Assembly: GCA_900660155.1 (NCBI GenBank)
Contig: CABFPE010000277.1
Coordinates: 454,203-518,202, forward strand
DNA length: 64,000 bases
Source of the DNA: Hofstenia miamia
Lineage: Eukaryota; Xenacoelomorpha; Acoela; Hofsteniidae
Reading direction: 5' to 3'
This document shows, in pieces, positions 48,778 to 61,728 of this stretch (position 1 is its first letter; every line of letters begins with the position of its first letter). The position numbers and the translations under genes were made by a program. Below the pieces are notes generated by a model that had not been told where the DNA came from, made no database searches, and worked only from the letters and a program-made list of their open reading frames with translations.

Positions 48778-51700
48778 NCTTATGAAGGTAACACTGCGAT
48801 GAACAGGCTGCTACTGTTGGCTTAATTGCAGATTTACGCCTTGAAGGCGGAGAGCAGTGCGTGGCGTGAAGAAAACAATCGTAACGATAGCATCGACGAC
48901 AGAAAAGGCTTTTATAAGAGTGCAACGCCTGCTCTTTATTTAATGGTTGTGCATTTGCACTATCTATACTTGGAGTTACCTAAAAAACGTACACTAGCTG
49001 CGATTGGATTATTACAACGTAAATGCTGAAATCAAATAGATGGGAAATACAAAACTTACAACGGAATGTTTTGACTGATAAATATCCAAATAGCGCTCAT
49101 GGAGAGTGTTAACATCAACCTGAAAATCTTTGAGACACGAGGCAATCGCTTCAAACACGTCTAGTGGTGGTTTGATGTCGTTATGTGACAGAATGTCATT
49201 TTCTTTCATGAATTCCCACACGGATGAAGCTAGTGGTTCCAAAACGGGATCCGGAAGCGTTTCTTTATCCTTCACCATATGTAATCGCCCATCGTAATTT
49301 TTTATCAAATCTTCAAGGAATTTTTTCTCAGTATCCTTAAAAACTAGCATTTAAATAATAGAAAAATACCCATTCAAAAACCATGTCAAAAATATCAAGT
49401 TAACGCTTTTATTAAATTAAACACTAGTTTGCTATAATCTCATTGATAAAATACTATTTAGAATTTAAGTGTGATTTAATTGATAAAGATTATATGTGAC
49501 AGACCATGGTCGGATTAATAATCTCGAATTGAGAATTCTCTAAATCGTATTAACTTGTGAACGAGATTAAGCGAAACAGTTTGATAAGCATGCGAATTTT
49601 TTTGGAAACATTCGAAAAGCTGTCTGGCTGTTATTCAATTTCACTGGAATCCTATGGACTTTCATTGATTCTGGATGCTTCACCTACCATTTGAAGGAGG
49701 GGATGGGGGGTCTTATCGTCAGATGAATGAGGTGTTAAGGTAGATACAATGTACTAGGAGTCGAAATTCTACTGAATAACTAAATGTTAAAAGTTTTGGG
49801 ACACAAATTAAGTTTAGAGACTAATCATTTCGATTATGCAATTTTAGCATAAATTATGTAAATGAGAATTCAAAATGGAGCAAAAACGAAAATTGACAAG
49901 CAATACTTATTATCATACTGCTCCAACAAATCACAATCAAATTAAATTAATAAACATACTAACAATTCTAGCTCTTAATGTTTGCAATTCATCATGATTT
50001 AATAAAAATTTGAACAATTTTAAACAATCAAATCATTTTTAAGACCTAATTAATTATGCATAAGCATAGTTTCTAGAATTTTTAAAAGAACAGTAAAAAT
50101 ACTGAAAAGCAAAAATAAAAAAGGGGCATCTAATTAGGAATCAGGCCAAATTTCAGGAATATACAATTCGAAATGACAAAGTTTTATTACCCAATCAAGA
50201 ACAACATTAAAAATTAACTGAAGAAAGCTCTGTGATGTATTGGAATAAAATTTGTGCAGTTCATTATTTGATATAGTCGGTTAGGTTAACAAGAATTGGT
50301 CAAGAATAAAACGTGAAAATTTGAACATCTCTCAGCCCTTCAGGGGTTTTTGAGAGCATTGCCTGCGTTGCTACGGGATGTTCGAGGGAAATGATTTTCT
50401 TAACAGCCATTTATTACATGTTAAGACATAGGTACAAAAGATTTGACCTCAGAGATAGATTCTGCAGGTTTCAAACCCCTAAATTCACATAAAACAAAAA
50501 ACTAGATAGGAATGGGAAATCACGGTGATTCTTACCCTCGGTCTACTTTAATTAAGCACAACACTTTCAACTTAACGACTCAACGTTCTGGAACTTAACT
50601 ATAAAAAAGTAGAGTTTGCGGTGTGTGAGGTAGCATCTTAATCCTGTCAATACGCTCATTTGAATAACGTTGCTTAGAAACAGAAGTAATGACAAATGAT
50701 ACTTGTTTTGTTAAAAATATATATATATAAATGTATAAACTACGTTGAGTCGGCTATAACATTATTAAAATAAGCTGAATTATTGGAAGAAAACCTCCAA
50801 GTTAGAATTGTTAAAGACTAATAAGGAGAACAGGCCAGGTCGCATTTATTCTTTACTGCCATCTTATACTAACAAACTTCTTAGTTACAATTATAGTGAA
50901 AATTGCACTAAATTCTCCTTTTTTCTAAAATATTGTCAAAAAGTTTGAACATTTACTAAGAGTGGGAAGAATATTTGAAAATTTTCTGCCTAGTAGATTA
51001 ATTTAAGGTTTGAGAAATATTTGCTCTTACTCAAAATTTAAGAAAGATTGCATCAAAATTACATAATTTGGAAGTGTTCTGGAGAACCAGAATAAAAATT
51101 ATGCTCCCGGATGTCACTATGATTGGTGTTATTCAGGATATTGCAACAAGATGAAATGGTACGTACTTGACGGTTGATAGACTTACGAACCTACGACCAG
51201 CGGCATAATGAGCAGGAGTGGTATGAAATTAGCGAACAATGCAAAATACTTACCAGATGATCAAAGGAACTTGATGTATGTTCTAAAGACTTTCTACAAA
51301 CCAACACTGTTCAGCTTAAGAAATGAAAATATTTCTCACAAAATGTGGATCTATGGTACCCATAGCCCGAAAAATATTACGTCTACTAGCTAATGAAAGT
51401 CAGGAAAACATGGTCACGAGTGTATTGAATAGTACAATGCAATAAACTTCCTTCAAAAGCAAGATTTTTTAATCCGAAAATCGATGAGAAATACTTCGAA
51501 AAGCAAAATTTAATTTGTGAGTTTTTTATTCATTAACTTTTCGCAGACTGAAGCTAACAACATTTTCAATAATCATGTTGCAGATTAGCAACTTTACACA
51601 GCAGAGCAAACAGGTATGTCTGTTATGACAAACGGTACGGGCCAATCAAATTTGATCATTGGATGGAAAACCAGAACTGCGAAATATCCTAAACGTTTTA

Positions 51701-52588
51701 AAAGAATTATTTGTGTATAAACATAGACAGTTGAACGTATGAAGAAGTATTTACAACATTCATGGAAATTAGGAAACAGGGCGTCTCTGCACCAATGCAT
51801 GAAATATATTTTGAACGTATTTCCAAATTAAATAAGAGACGCACACAAGCCATTAATCGAAAGTAGGTTACCTTAAGATCATCGCCAACGTATGGAATGT
51901 TATGAAGAATGGCAGCATCTTCTACGAGGTAGTTGGTGGGTGTTTGCATCCACGTCAACATAAACGGTCGAGAGTTAATGTGTGGTAAATTGATAACATT
52001 AACTTGGTCATTGGGAGCCGATCCTGGACGAATTATTCTAAATTGGTATATATGACATTAGAATGTATGTGATTGAATAGATTTATTGCATTAATAACTG
52101 ACTTAAAAAAATTTGCTTAAATGTTTGTTGACCATGAAATTTTGAATTTAGAAACTAAAGCCATTCTTAGACAATAGCGAGAATGAATTCAAAACGGCGA
52201 GAGGATTAAATCTATTGAGCAACAGGGCAACTTCGTTTAAAAAAAGAAACCTAGTTATTTTGTTTGAATAAATATCTTCATCTGATGGTTCCTCCCACTT
52301 CCAGTCTGCTACGTAAGAGGATTGCCGTCTGCGTGATGGAGAGACGTCGGTGAGATTATTCCGCCATCGGCGCTGTGTTTCCGCCCTTTTCATAGATATG
52401 TACGAGGAGGCGTAATGCTTAAACTGCGAAATCACGAACATCTCTAGCTCCACGTTAGTGTCAAAAATAGTGGGCTTCGCAGGCGAGAGCTCCAGCTTTT
52501 TCGCTGGAGGCTGGCACTTTTCCGGTGAGTCATGCTTAAACGAACGCTTCAATGACGAAAACAGGCCCAAACGTGCAGGCGATGCCAT
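44957..52588 (-). CDS. E(z): Enhancer of zeste, H3K27 methyltransferase of PRC2
   Basis: Nine exons: 52588-52251, 52037-51872, 49335-49060, 48979-48779, 48419-48182, 47716-47594, 47484-47254, 47209-46980, 45233-44957; about 693 residues (human EZH2 746-751). It is the catalytic subunit that methylates H3K27 to silence genes. In order: an EED-binding region; [44 protein letters not shown]; a SANT-like [19 protein letters not shown]; the CXC zinc cluster ([38 protein letters not shown]); then SET with [53 protein letters not shown] and [10 protein letters not shown], all key catalytic residues kept. The exon 4 donor adjoins an N at 48778 and (TA)n; phase there requires two unseen bases. Confidence 0.97.
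45234..46979. other. E(z) intron 8
   Basis: 1.7-kb intron within the SET domain coding region. No element recognised. Confidence 0.5.
48746..48778. repeat. (TA)n tract and single N at the E(z) exon 4 donor
   Basis: On the minus strand, exon 4 ends AAG, then one N, then GT followed by TA repeats. The N is probably a sequencing or joining failure at the repeat. Confidence 0.85.
49336..51871. other. E(z) intron 2
   Basis: 2.5-kb AT-rich intron; no gene or mobile element recognised. Confidence 0.5.
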
Positions 52589-52968
52589 TCATGTACAACA
52601 CTCAACAGTTACTCAGAATCTACTAATCATTCGATAGCATTCTCATGCAATCTAAAACCACGACTATATCGTTAGTAGATAAAATAAATACATATTTAGC
52701 ATACAAAGTGCATGCAACCATCGATTTTAGTTGACATCATTAAATTTATTTAATTGGGAAATACTACTTTAATAATCCGACAAATGCGGTGGAATCATTG
52801 CTTGTTAGTCGTAAAATGAATTAAAAATTAACGTCGAACACTTCCAATCACAAGACTTAAAAGAATGCACACACCAGCGTACCAGTTGTTTAAAGTCCAT
52901 AAACGTTATTCAAACAACGGCTAGATGGCTACACAAAATTATAAAATCAAATGTTGATAATTGTAACA

Positions 52969-53208
52969 CAGGCCCGTGGCTTGTATCTGCAAGCTAGAGG
53001 GGGCCATTGCCCCGCAAAGTTCAATAAAGTAATCATAGTTTTACTCATATGAAATAGTTTCGCACTTTTTCATTGAATTTTTTAATAGAATGGCATTAGT
53101 ATTTGATTTATTTTAACTAAAATATATTCACTCCAACTTAGTTACAGATTATTAGAATTAATACTGTCGACCTCACAGGAAGGCCATGCCCTCTTAGCCC
53201 CGGCCCTG
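52969..53208. mobile_element. 240-bp hAT-like MITE between E(z) and PIG-T
   Basis: Ends CAGGCCCGTGGC and, inverted, CAGGGCCGGGGC, with subterminal GGGGGCCATTGCC and GGCATGGCC units. CAGGGCCG ends suit hAT. Flanking 8-mers do not match well, so the insertion is old or the ends are misjudged by a few bases. Confidence 0.5.
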
Positions 53209-53462
53209 ACAACAGATCACGTATAATTAAGTGTAACACTGGAATAACTAACGTTAAACATCTTTATCGTTATTTTTCTGTAATACACAACAAAGTTCGA
53301 TAGCAAACAAGCCAACAGCAAAATAGCAGCATACGCTAAATCATATAAAAAGTAAATATTCCTGACATTCCTGACACTTTACAAATGATACAAACATATA
53401 TACAAAAAAATGTTCAATGTAATTAGACCAGATTTGGAATAATCTTCCGCTCATTTGTGATG

Positions 53463-54460
53463 CTAACTTCTTCTAAAAAATTTCATTATAAATGAAAATA
53501 TATTTTCTTTTAGTGTCTTGGTTTCTTTGAGACTAAATCTTCGCGTTGTAATGGTTTGAATTGCGCCATAACCCACCGAAAAAATTGTGGAAGATAGACA
53601 GATGACATTGTAAGGCATGCTGAAGTCAGGCACCATTAGCTGTGCGATAAGGATTTCACTTCTTAGAGAATGTCTTTGCATAACCTATTAAATGCATCTC
53701 AAGTAAACATAAAAAAGCATATAAATATTAAACAGAAGAATCAACAAAATAGCAATCAATAAATAATAACCTTATGTGATGATGAATTAAGTGTGAAAGA
53801 TAATACAGCAGAGGGAATATAATGTCCATGATGAGGATCTGGCGGATGTTCAGTCCATTTAATGAGGCCTCGAATGACTTTAAAAGAAACAACAGTTTTT
53901 GATTTCGGTGGAAGTATCATTCCTATTTCCATTATAGAAGGACGATTTCTATCCTAATTATCAAATGATTAATTTTCAACGGAAATTGCTTACTCTTTAG
54001 AACATTGCTGTGCAAGTAATTCAATATATATATATATNNNNNNNNNNNNNNNNNNNNNNNNNNNNNNNNNNNNNNNNNNNNNNNNNNNNNNNNNNNNNNN
54101 NNNNNNNNNNNNNNNNNNNNNNNNNNNNNNNNNNNNNNNNNNNNNNNNNNNNNNNNNNNNNNNNNNNNNNNNNNNNNNNNNNNNNNNNNNNNNNNNNNNN
54201 NNNNNNNNNNNNNNNNNNNNNNNNNNNNNNNNNNNNNNNNNNNNNNNNNNNNNNNNNNNNNNNNNNNNNNNNNNNNNNNNNNNNNNNNNNNNNNNNNNNN
54301 NNNNNNNNNNNNNNNNNNNNNNNNNNNNNNNNNNNNNNNNNNNNNNNNNNNNNNNNNNNNNNNNNNNNNNNNNNNNNNNNNNNNNNNNNNNNNNNNNNNN
54401 NNNNNNNNNNNNNNNNNNNNNNNNNNNNNNNNNNNNNNNNNNNNNNNNNNNNNNNNNNNN

Positions 54461-54495
<35 letters not shown>

Positions 54496-57400
54496 GAGTA
54501 AATGATGAAAACTCTTGCGTACAACAATTTAAAGGAATTTCTAGTATCAAATTCAGAATCTGAAATTAAGAATACTTGAACATCAATCACTCATTGCCTA
54601 TCACCATTACTGAAAATAAATTGCACATTTTGAGATTTCCTGAAAATGATCACTGCGTATATGACAGAAAACTAGAGAAATGCATATTTTCGGTTGGGAA
54701 CTCCGATATCGAATATATACATATATAATTTTTCTATAAAATCTAACCAATTCCCCCAATAGCATGTAGACATTCTGGATTATAATTAAATACACTTACT
54801 TTAGCTGAAAGATAATGATAAAAAGTTCTTTGCACTGATTTTCCATTTGACTTGGTAGAAAGTGTGTAGGAAAGAATTCGGACAAACCATGGAATATTTT
54901 CAAGATAAAACACTTCTTGATAACTCTCCAAATTGTTGAAGATGTCGCACACAATGAAAGATTCGTCTTCTCCAAGAGATCCGGAAAGGTAGCGATGAAA
55001 ATAAACCGGTAATGCAGAAGGCATCTTAAATTTGAAGTTAGAGGGGTAGGAATATTCCGGTCCATTGGAAGGCAAGTTTTGCAGACTAGCAGTCATCCAT
55101 TCGTTTTCCTAATTCAAAAATAACTTAAAAATAATGCAGTAATTCCTAGACGTTTTTAACCGTTCTATCATGCTGGGATCACATGTAACCCCATTAACGG
55201 AAATCGAGTAACGCTTCACTCAAAAAGATTCAAGTAAAAATTAAAACTCGGTGAGTTTAGTTCATTAATGAAATCGAGTTAATTGATGATGATTGGATTG
55301 AACCAAGCAATATTCTTCTAATATGAGCGACTAAAATTCATTGATTAAGAGCATTGATTAAAATCGGAGATTTTAAGAAGCCTTATCACTATAGTGATAG
55401 TCATTTTAAACTGATTGGAGTAGTTAAACACATGAAACAACTGCATTTTTTAGATTTATTAAACTTGTAAGCGTTTTCAAAATACTACATGGGTTAAACT
55501 TGTACACTTTTCAAAAACTACTTCCAAAGTATACGGTCGAAAATACATAGATTAATTACTTTATTTGAAGCATGCAGAAACATCATGCCTATACACAGAT
55601 GAAAATATAATTTTTAAATGATTGCGAGAGACATGGCTCTAACTTCAATTTTGCCATTGCTCGTTACTAAACTCTATAGTCAATGATTGTTCAAATTTTA
55701 ATCCCAACCACAATTTCAGTACCAACATGGCATTCGGTACCATTTACCATCAATTATACGAATGACAACAATATCGTAAGAGTATTTGAAGTGTCACGAA
55801 AAGTTTTATATAATATATTTGTAACCGCTTTGTTTTGAATGACCCTTTTAGCAGATAAATTAATCCAGAAACAGTTTTGCTAACATTTACGAGATCGCAT
55901 TTTGCATGATTAAAACCTCGAAAGTCAACAGGTCAACATTCACCACTGCTTCTATTGATTTTTAGGCCTAGCGACACGAAAACCCCTTTGATTTTTTTCC
56001 GATTGTGATTGTGGAAAGGGATTTAGAAGCATGCACCCCGTCATAAATACGCGGTTGTATTGTAATTGATTTTAAGAAAAAAAACTACGTGTAAAATTCA
56101 TTACGGTAACCTCTCGTTCTCAATTAGCTAATTTTTCTCTCCCTATAGTCGAAATATATAACTCGAAAATTTGTTATTGTACGCATCATCGACATACATT
56201 ATCGATTTAACAGATCAATTGCCTTCTTAGATAATTTTAATTAATATAAAACAGTGTCGCGGATCAGTTTGGTTTTTTAAAAGTAAAAAATTGTAAGACC
56301 TGCAATATATAAGTGAAAAAGTGAATCCAAACAAGATTTCTGTATATAATTCAAAATTCAAAACAATAAAGGCTGAGTAATGCCAAGTATTTTGTTTATA
56401 CTAGGGTCACATGTGACACCAACAATAGCACTCTTTGTTACAACGATTAAAATGACATTGTGCGTGTATATTAGGCCGGATCAAATAAAGACAAATTCAA
56501 ATATACTGCACATGCATTATTAGCTTGCATAAGAACAATATAAAGACATTGATTAAATACTTGTTTTCTGTAACAAGCACATGTCACACTCTTGATTACA
56601 GAGAAACGTGACAACAATTTAAAATGTATTTGCTTTGAATAAATTGCAATATACATAAACATTATCCACAGACGAGGACGAACACAAAGAGCTGTAATTA
56701 TTTTAGTTAAGTATCAAACTTGATAAAATCTGGGGCATAAGTAGATCAACACATTCGAGAATACAATCGCTTTTGGAAAATAAAACGTATGGACACGAAG
56801 TGATGGGATAAACAACAGCTCTCAGATGGAATAATACCCTTGGATCAGGAATTAGATAACCTGTAAGGAAAGAAAGATAGAAGTGGACATTCAAGAACAA
56901 ACGGACGTGACAAAACGTTGATTTGGAGAAAGCATTTTGACGTTAATACCTAGTGAATCTTTTTAATATTTGTAAAACCTTTCTTGAAAAACAGCAGAAT
57001 CATTCAATGATATATAAGATTGAAATTAAAATGTGCAAAATGAATGCCTCACCATTTTGCAGATGCTCAAAATAGTCAGAGAGTTGAACTTAGCAAGGAC
57101 GCTTTTCTTTGTCCAAACAGAAAAACTTAATGAATTGCTTTTTGACTGGTGATGAAAATAAGAGTAGATTTTATGTATATGAGTCAATCAGAAAGCATGG
57201 TTTGGCAAGTAAATGAGGTGAATGACCAACCTTCACAAAAGATGATGATAATAACTTTCTTCGATTGCAATGGAATAATTCCAGTCGAAGAGAATGTAAA
57301 TTCAAATAACTTTTGCGAAATCTTAAGAAAATTTCGTCGCTCTTTTTGAGAGAAAAAGTCCAGAAATGAAAGTGAATCTGCATCTTCTCATGTGTGGTAA

Positions 57401-60400
57401 TTTGGATGGAATTTTCTGCAATATCCTCCTCATTAGCGACATTAGGCGCCAATCGCCTTTTGGATGCTTCAGTTTCTTATAACCAGGGTGGTTCATTTGC
57501 CATAAATGCCACAAAAAACCATAAATGCAAATTTTTGTCAAATTTTGTTCATAAATTCAACCTTTTAACACTACGCGGCGTGGTACTTTATTTAAAGTAG
57601 CTACGCAAATACTTCTGTCGTTCATTTTATGCAGTATACTATTTCCTGTTATTTTAATATAAATGAATTCAACGTTAATTCTTCCTTTGAAATTTCATTA
57701 TTTGTTGTTTTGAGAATCAGCATAGTTGTAATTTTTTCATCATTATTTATTCAATTATTTTTTTAGATCAAAATCAGACTACAAAAATCATATAACATGG
57801 GTAGAACCTCAAAAAGCTATGCTACAAAGCTGCTGGAAATAGTCAGATAATACCCGAAGAGTTCAAAGCAGAAGGAGATAAGTTGTTTTGTCGTTTGTGT
57901 CTTACTAATGTTGAATTTGAGAAAACTTATTTCGTCGACAAACATTGTAATACAAAAAAGCATAGCTCAAAAGTTGAAGAAATGGCATCAACATCTGTCC
58001 AATCAACAATAACAGAGACTGTGGGAAACAAACCAATAGATTTTGCAGAAATGACAACAGAAGCTTTTATGGCAGCAGATATTCCACTTTGAAAGTTTCA
58101 GAATGAAAAATTGCAAAACCCCTTTGAGCATATGAAATTCAAGTTGACAAGTGAAACTACAGCCATGCAAAGAGCGGAAAAGTTTACTCGATGTATTGCC
58201 AGAAAATTATCGCATTTTAGAGAACAAAAATGTATTTCTAATTCTGGATGAAAGTGAAGTGGCTGGTAAAAAATACTTTGCTGCTATTGCTGGAGACATT
58301 GCCTTGCCTGAACAGACAAATGCACAGACAGTTAACGCAGCATTCCAGGATACAGTAATTTTTAAAATCAAAGCGTGAGAACATATCTCTGTTTATTTCT
58401 GACGCAGCAAGATACAATTCTGCAGCCATGAAACCTCTAAAAGAAGTCTGTCCAAATTCCATTACAATAACCTGTACCGGAGATTTAATAAACATTTGTG
58501 CTTCGAAAATACGTTCTATTATGATGAAGTTGATGATGTTATTGCTAGAGTTAAAACTCCGACTGTAACGAACAAAACCTATAACTCTCTTTTTGACTCT
58601 ATAGGTTCACATCCACAACCTATTGTTAGCAGATGGTCGAGTTGGCTTTCTGCTGCTCTTTATTTAGAAAAAATTGCCAAAAATTGTCAATATTGTAAAC
58701 GCCATTGACGAACCTGGATAAATTGTGAAAAAAAGCTGAGCAAAGAGTCTCTATTAAAAAGTTAATGGAAGTTAATTGAAATTCTTTATCAAATGCAAAA
58801 TAGAGCGTAGACTTTCAAAGATGCATGGAATACAATGAATAACCTGGTTATATCTGGTCTAGGAGAAGATATTTGTTCTATTGGCAACTATTTAAAATAG
58901 CAGCAACCTGGTTTTTCACTGGAAGAAATTATTGATATGCAAAATCACAATATCAGTCCCGATATTTACAATAAACTTCAAAAATGCTCTCCCACGTCCT
59001 CAGATATTGAGCGATTCTTTTCGCAGCTGAAGAAACTCCTCGCAATGTTTTTAGCAATTTTTAGTGAAAAATAAGGTCACTTTTGGTCCGCCCTGCTTAT
59101 AACATAAAAATATTATTGGAAAAGTTCAGTTTTTTGTTCACCGGTAGTCATGTTGCATGATATTTAGGATTTATCAATGCATGTTAAATTAAATCAGAAA
59201 CAACTGCGGGATCTATTGCACAAAAGTGTCATCATAAGATTTGGGATGATCATTTCAGACAGAAGAAATGGAAACGTACTTCCAAATATCATACAATTAT
59301 AATTTATGCAAGAAACAACGGCACTTTCAGAAAATAAACCGGTGATTTAATCTAGAATCAGGACCAATGTCGATGAAAAGTGAAAATACTTTCGTACGTA
59401 ATTCACCATGCAGAACAGAAGTCAAATTAGCTAGGACTGGTTGAAGATGAAATGTTAATAATTTGCAGTGAAAAATCGCATTTTCCAAGAGAACAGTAAA
59501 AAATAAGTTTTTTGGAAGTTGCGCAATCAGCAAAGCATTCTTTAAAAATAAAAAATGCTAGTCATCCACTCCATAAGTTCGCAAAATGAATGTAATGAAG
59601 ACCTACTAATCTCTGATCGCTAAAGGTTTAGTTAAAGATGTTGGACGAGAGAAATATGATTGGTCGAGGAAAACAAACCTGAAGCAAAACGTGTAAGATA
59701 AACTGTCCAACATCAATAAAATGGCAAATAAGCTAAATAACGCACTAATGTGGATGACGGGAAGAATAGCAAACGATCAACGAAGCAGATTTTATTGAAA
59801 CCGAAATACAACTTCTATTGCCCACTACAATTGTGAGTACAGCCTCTGAGCAGAGAGGGGCAGTAGTCAAATAATTGGATATACAATGTAAAATCAAGTT
59901 CTCAGCTGCAAAGAATTAACACTCGATAGCTTTTTTAAAGTATTGCTGTAACAACCAGCAGTCCTGATTGCTTTAGTAAGTCGCAATGGAATCTACCAAT
60001 GCTACTTAACAAAATTGACAAACAACTTTAGGACATAAAAAGAAATTTTTAAATAGCATTCAAAAGAATTAACAATTTATTTAGATGAGATGGAGTATTC
60101 TATCCAATGTGGCAACTGTACAATTGACATTACTTTTAAATATACATAACCAGGCCGCACCAAGTACTAAGCTGTACGTCGCGAATGAGCCATTATCTCA
60201 ATGAACAGAAAATAATATCCATTCAAACACAAACTATTTTAACGCAACAAATATTTGAAAATATTATTTTTAGTAAAGTTGTAGATCAAATTCCGACAAG
60301 CCTTTCCCCAAAAAACGATTATAGGAAGTGATCCATTAATACCAAGAGTCAATTCATTTTTTCTTGCAAAAATTGGTCAGGGTCGGGATGAAGATTCACT

Positions 60401-61728
60401 GAAAACTTAAGAACTTCTTTAAACTATCTTATGTTTTTATACTGAAAGTGCGACAAGTACAACAAATAAATAAGCAATAAGACTGTTTCTTGATCATTAT
60501 TGCGTAAAAGCCATTATTGGCATAAGAATCAATTTTAGATTGAATATTCGCATTATGCATCAGAAAAGAAAAAATAAAGTCGAAGTTGATGGGTTTTTAA
60601 AATAAAATTACTTAAATCGTGTTAGTTCAATCAGTCCCGCTTCCAACTCTGGCATAAATAGGCAGACGATCATTATTTTCAAGCGTTAGTTAATTGAAAT
60701 TCCCCTCGACTATAACTTGAATTAGAATATATTTTAATCCACCCTATTGTATATTCTAATAAGATTGAAATTGACGGTTTTGCAAAAACAAAGACAAAAT
60801 ATCATACCTTTGTCCACTTATAAGAGGAATTCAAATAAATATCAAGATTGGCGTTTCGTTTGAAATGCAGATTGGCGTTAGTAGTAAGAGGGCAATGACG
60901 TATAATCATGGAATTGAAAAGGGAACTAAAGTGCAGCTTCTTACGGAGAGTATTAACCACCATAGAGAGCGATAACTTCAAGTGCCAAACGCGCTGATTA
61001 CATTCTTTATCGATGCATTCCTGAATGAAATCGATGCCCAGAGAAGTGAATTTGGAATTGAACACCTTGCTAGCTTCAAGTAGTCTTATTAAGCCGTTAT
61101 GCGTAGAACAGGGAAGAAGCTTTTTGAACGGTGTGAGATTCTCAGTGCAAACAGGCTCACCTGGTAAAGCTCCGTACTTAAAAGAAGATGATCTTGTCAA
61201 GGGGTCTAAATATCCATTTGGAAGAAAAGTTACCTAAACCAAATATTTCAACCAAAAAGAAAAATAAGTGTTTTCTAATGAATTAATAGAAAAATCAATG
61301 TCTACCTTAGGGGAAACCGACTTATTTTCAGCGACTTGATTCATTGAAGAACAGAGCAAACCAGCCAAAGCGTTTGTAGAGTATGCCCAGGAAGTTTCAA
61401 CATCAGATACTTCAGGACTAAACCACATCCATATTTCAGCCCCAGGTGACGCATCTCTCTTTGAATATCCCCAAAGTGAGTTCAGCCAAAACCCCTGTGT
61501 GAGAGAGAGATGCAACTCTTGTATCTTGTGTGACTCGATAACTTGTCCAAGAGAAAGAGGAAAAAGACGGTAGGACCTTTTAGAAACAGAATTTACGATT
61601 GGCTTAGACATTGCAAATTCGAAGATGAAATTGGTATCGCCTGAATCGAGTGGAATGAGGAATAAATCTTCATTATATATTTCAGTACACTGGACTCTAA
61701 TGGCGAGCAGCAAAAAAATTACGAACAT
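53463..61728 (-). CDS. PIGT: GPI transamidase subunit PIG-T
   Basis: Five exons, all phase 0: 61728-61306, 61233-60808, 55108-54800, 53953-53771, 53684-53463; 520 residues (human 578). PIG-T is the scaffold of the ER GPI transamidase that attaches GPI anchors to proteins. The start at 61728 gives a signal peptide (MFVIFLLLAIRVQC). Matches in order: ELHLSLTQGFW, GAEIWMWFSPE, STNALAGLLCSSMNQV, VCTENLTPFKKLLPC (both cysteines kept; one is the known disulfide partner of PIG-K), HRYLSGSLG, NIPWFVRILSYTL, KWTEHPPDPHHGHYI and, before and within the single C-terminal membrane span, VPDFSMPYNVICLSS, followed by a basic tail KFFRRS. Intron 2 (5.7 kb) holds mariner and hAT relics. Confidence 0.95.
54038..54460. 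other. Assembly gap (423 N) flanked by (TA)n, in PIG-T intron 3
   Basis: TA repeats abut both edges (54024-54037 and 54461-54490), so the gap is likely a longer TA microsatellite. It lies between exons at 54800 and 53953. Confidence 1.
55109..57059. other. PIG-T intron 2, lower part
   Basis: AT-rich intron; no gene recognised. Contains short self-complementary stretches but nothing I can assign. Confidence 0.4.
57060..57483 (+). mobile_element. Mariner transposase relic
   Basis: Plus-strand words of a mariner transposase in shifting frames: FLTGDEN near 57142, then MIITFFDCNGIIPVEE and NVNSNNFCEILRKFRR (57245-57349), matching the mariner pattern TFFDxxGIIhxEf..g.tVN..yY.evL.rLr. Several stops and small losses interrupt it and no terminal repeats were found. 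The relic ends where the hAT element begins, so the hAT may have inserted into it. Confidence 0.7.
57484..59095 (+). mobile_element. hAT element, 1.6 kb, decayed, with perfect 8-bp target duplication
   Basis: Ends CAGGGTGG and (inverted) CAGGGCGG, flanked by CTTATAAC at 57476-57483 and again at 59096-59103. It encodes parts of an hAT transposase: a C2H-type BED-like finger FCRLCLTNVEFEKTYFVDKH with KKH (57883-57960), EAFMAADIPL, IVSRWSSWLSAALY and the C-terminal SSDIERFFSQLKKLL near 59000. The frame is broken by several stops and shifts, so it is dead. The exact target duplication says the insertion is not very old or its flanks are conserved. It is in PIG-T intron 2, opposite to the gene. 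Confidence 0.92.
59104..60807. other. PIG-T intron 2, upper part
   Basis: AT-rich intron between the hAT element and exon 2; no gene recognised. Confidence 0.4.

Noticed and set aside
54010-54492. Open frames through the 423-N gap
   Set aside because: N plus TA repeat giving an artificial Tyr-Ile run.
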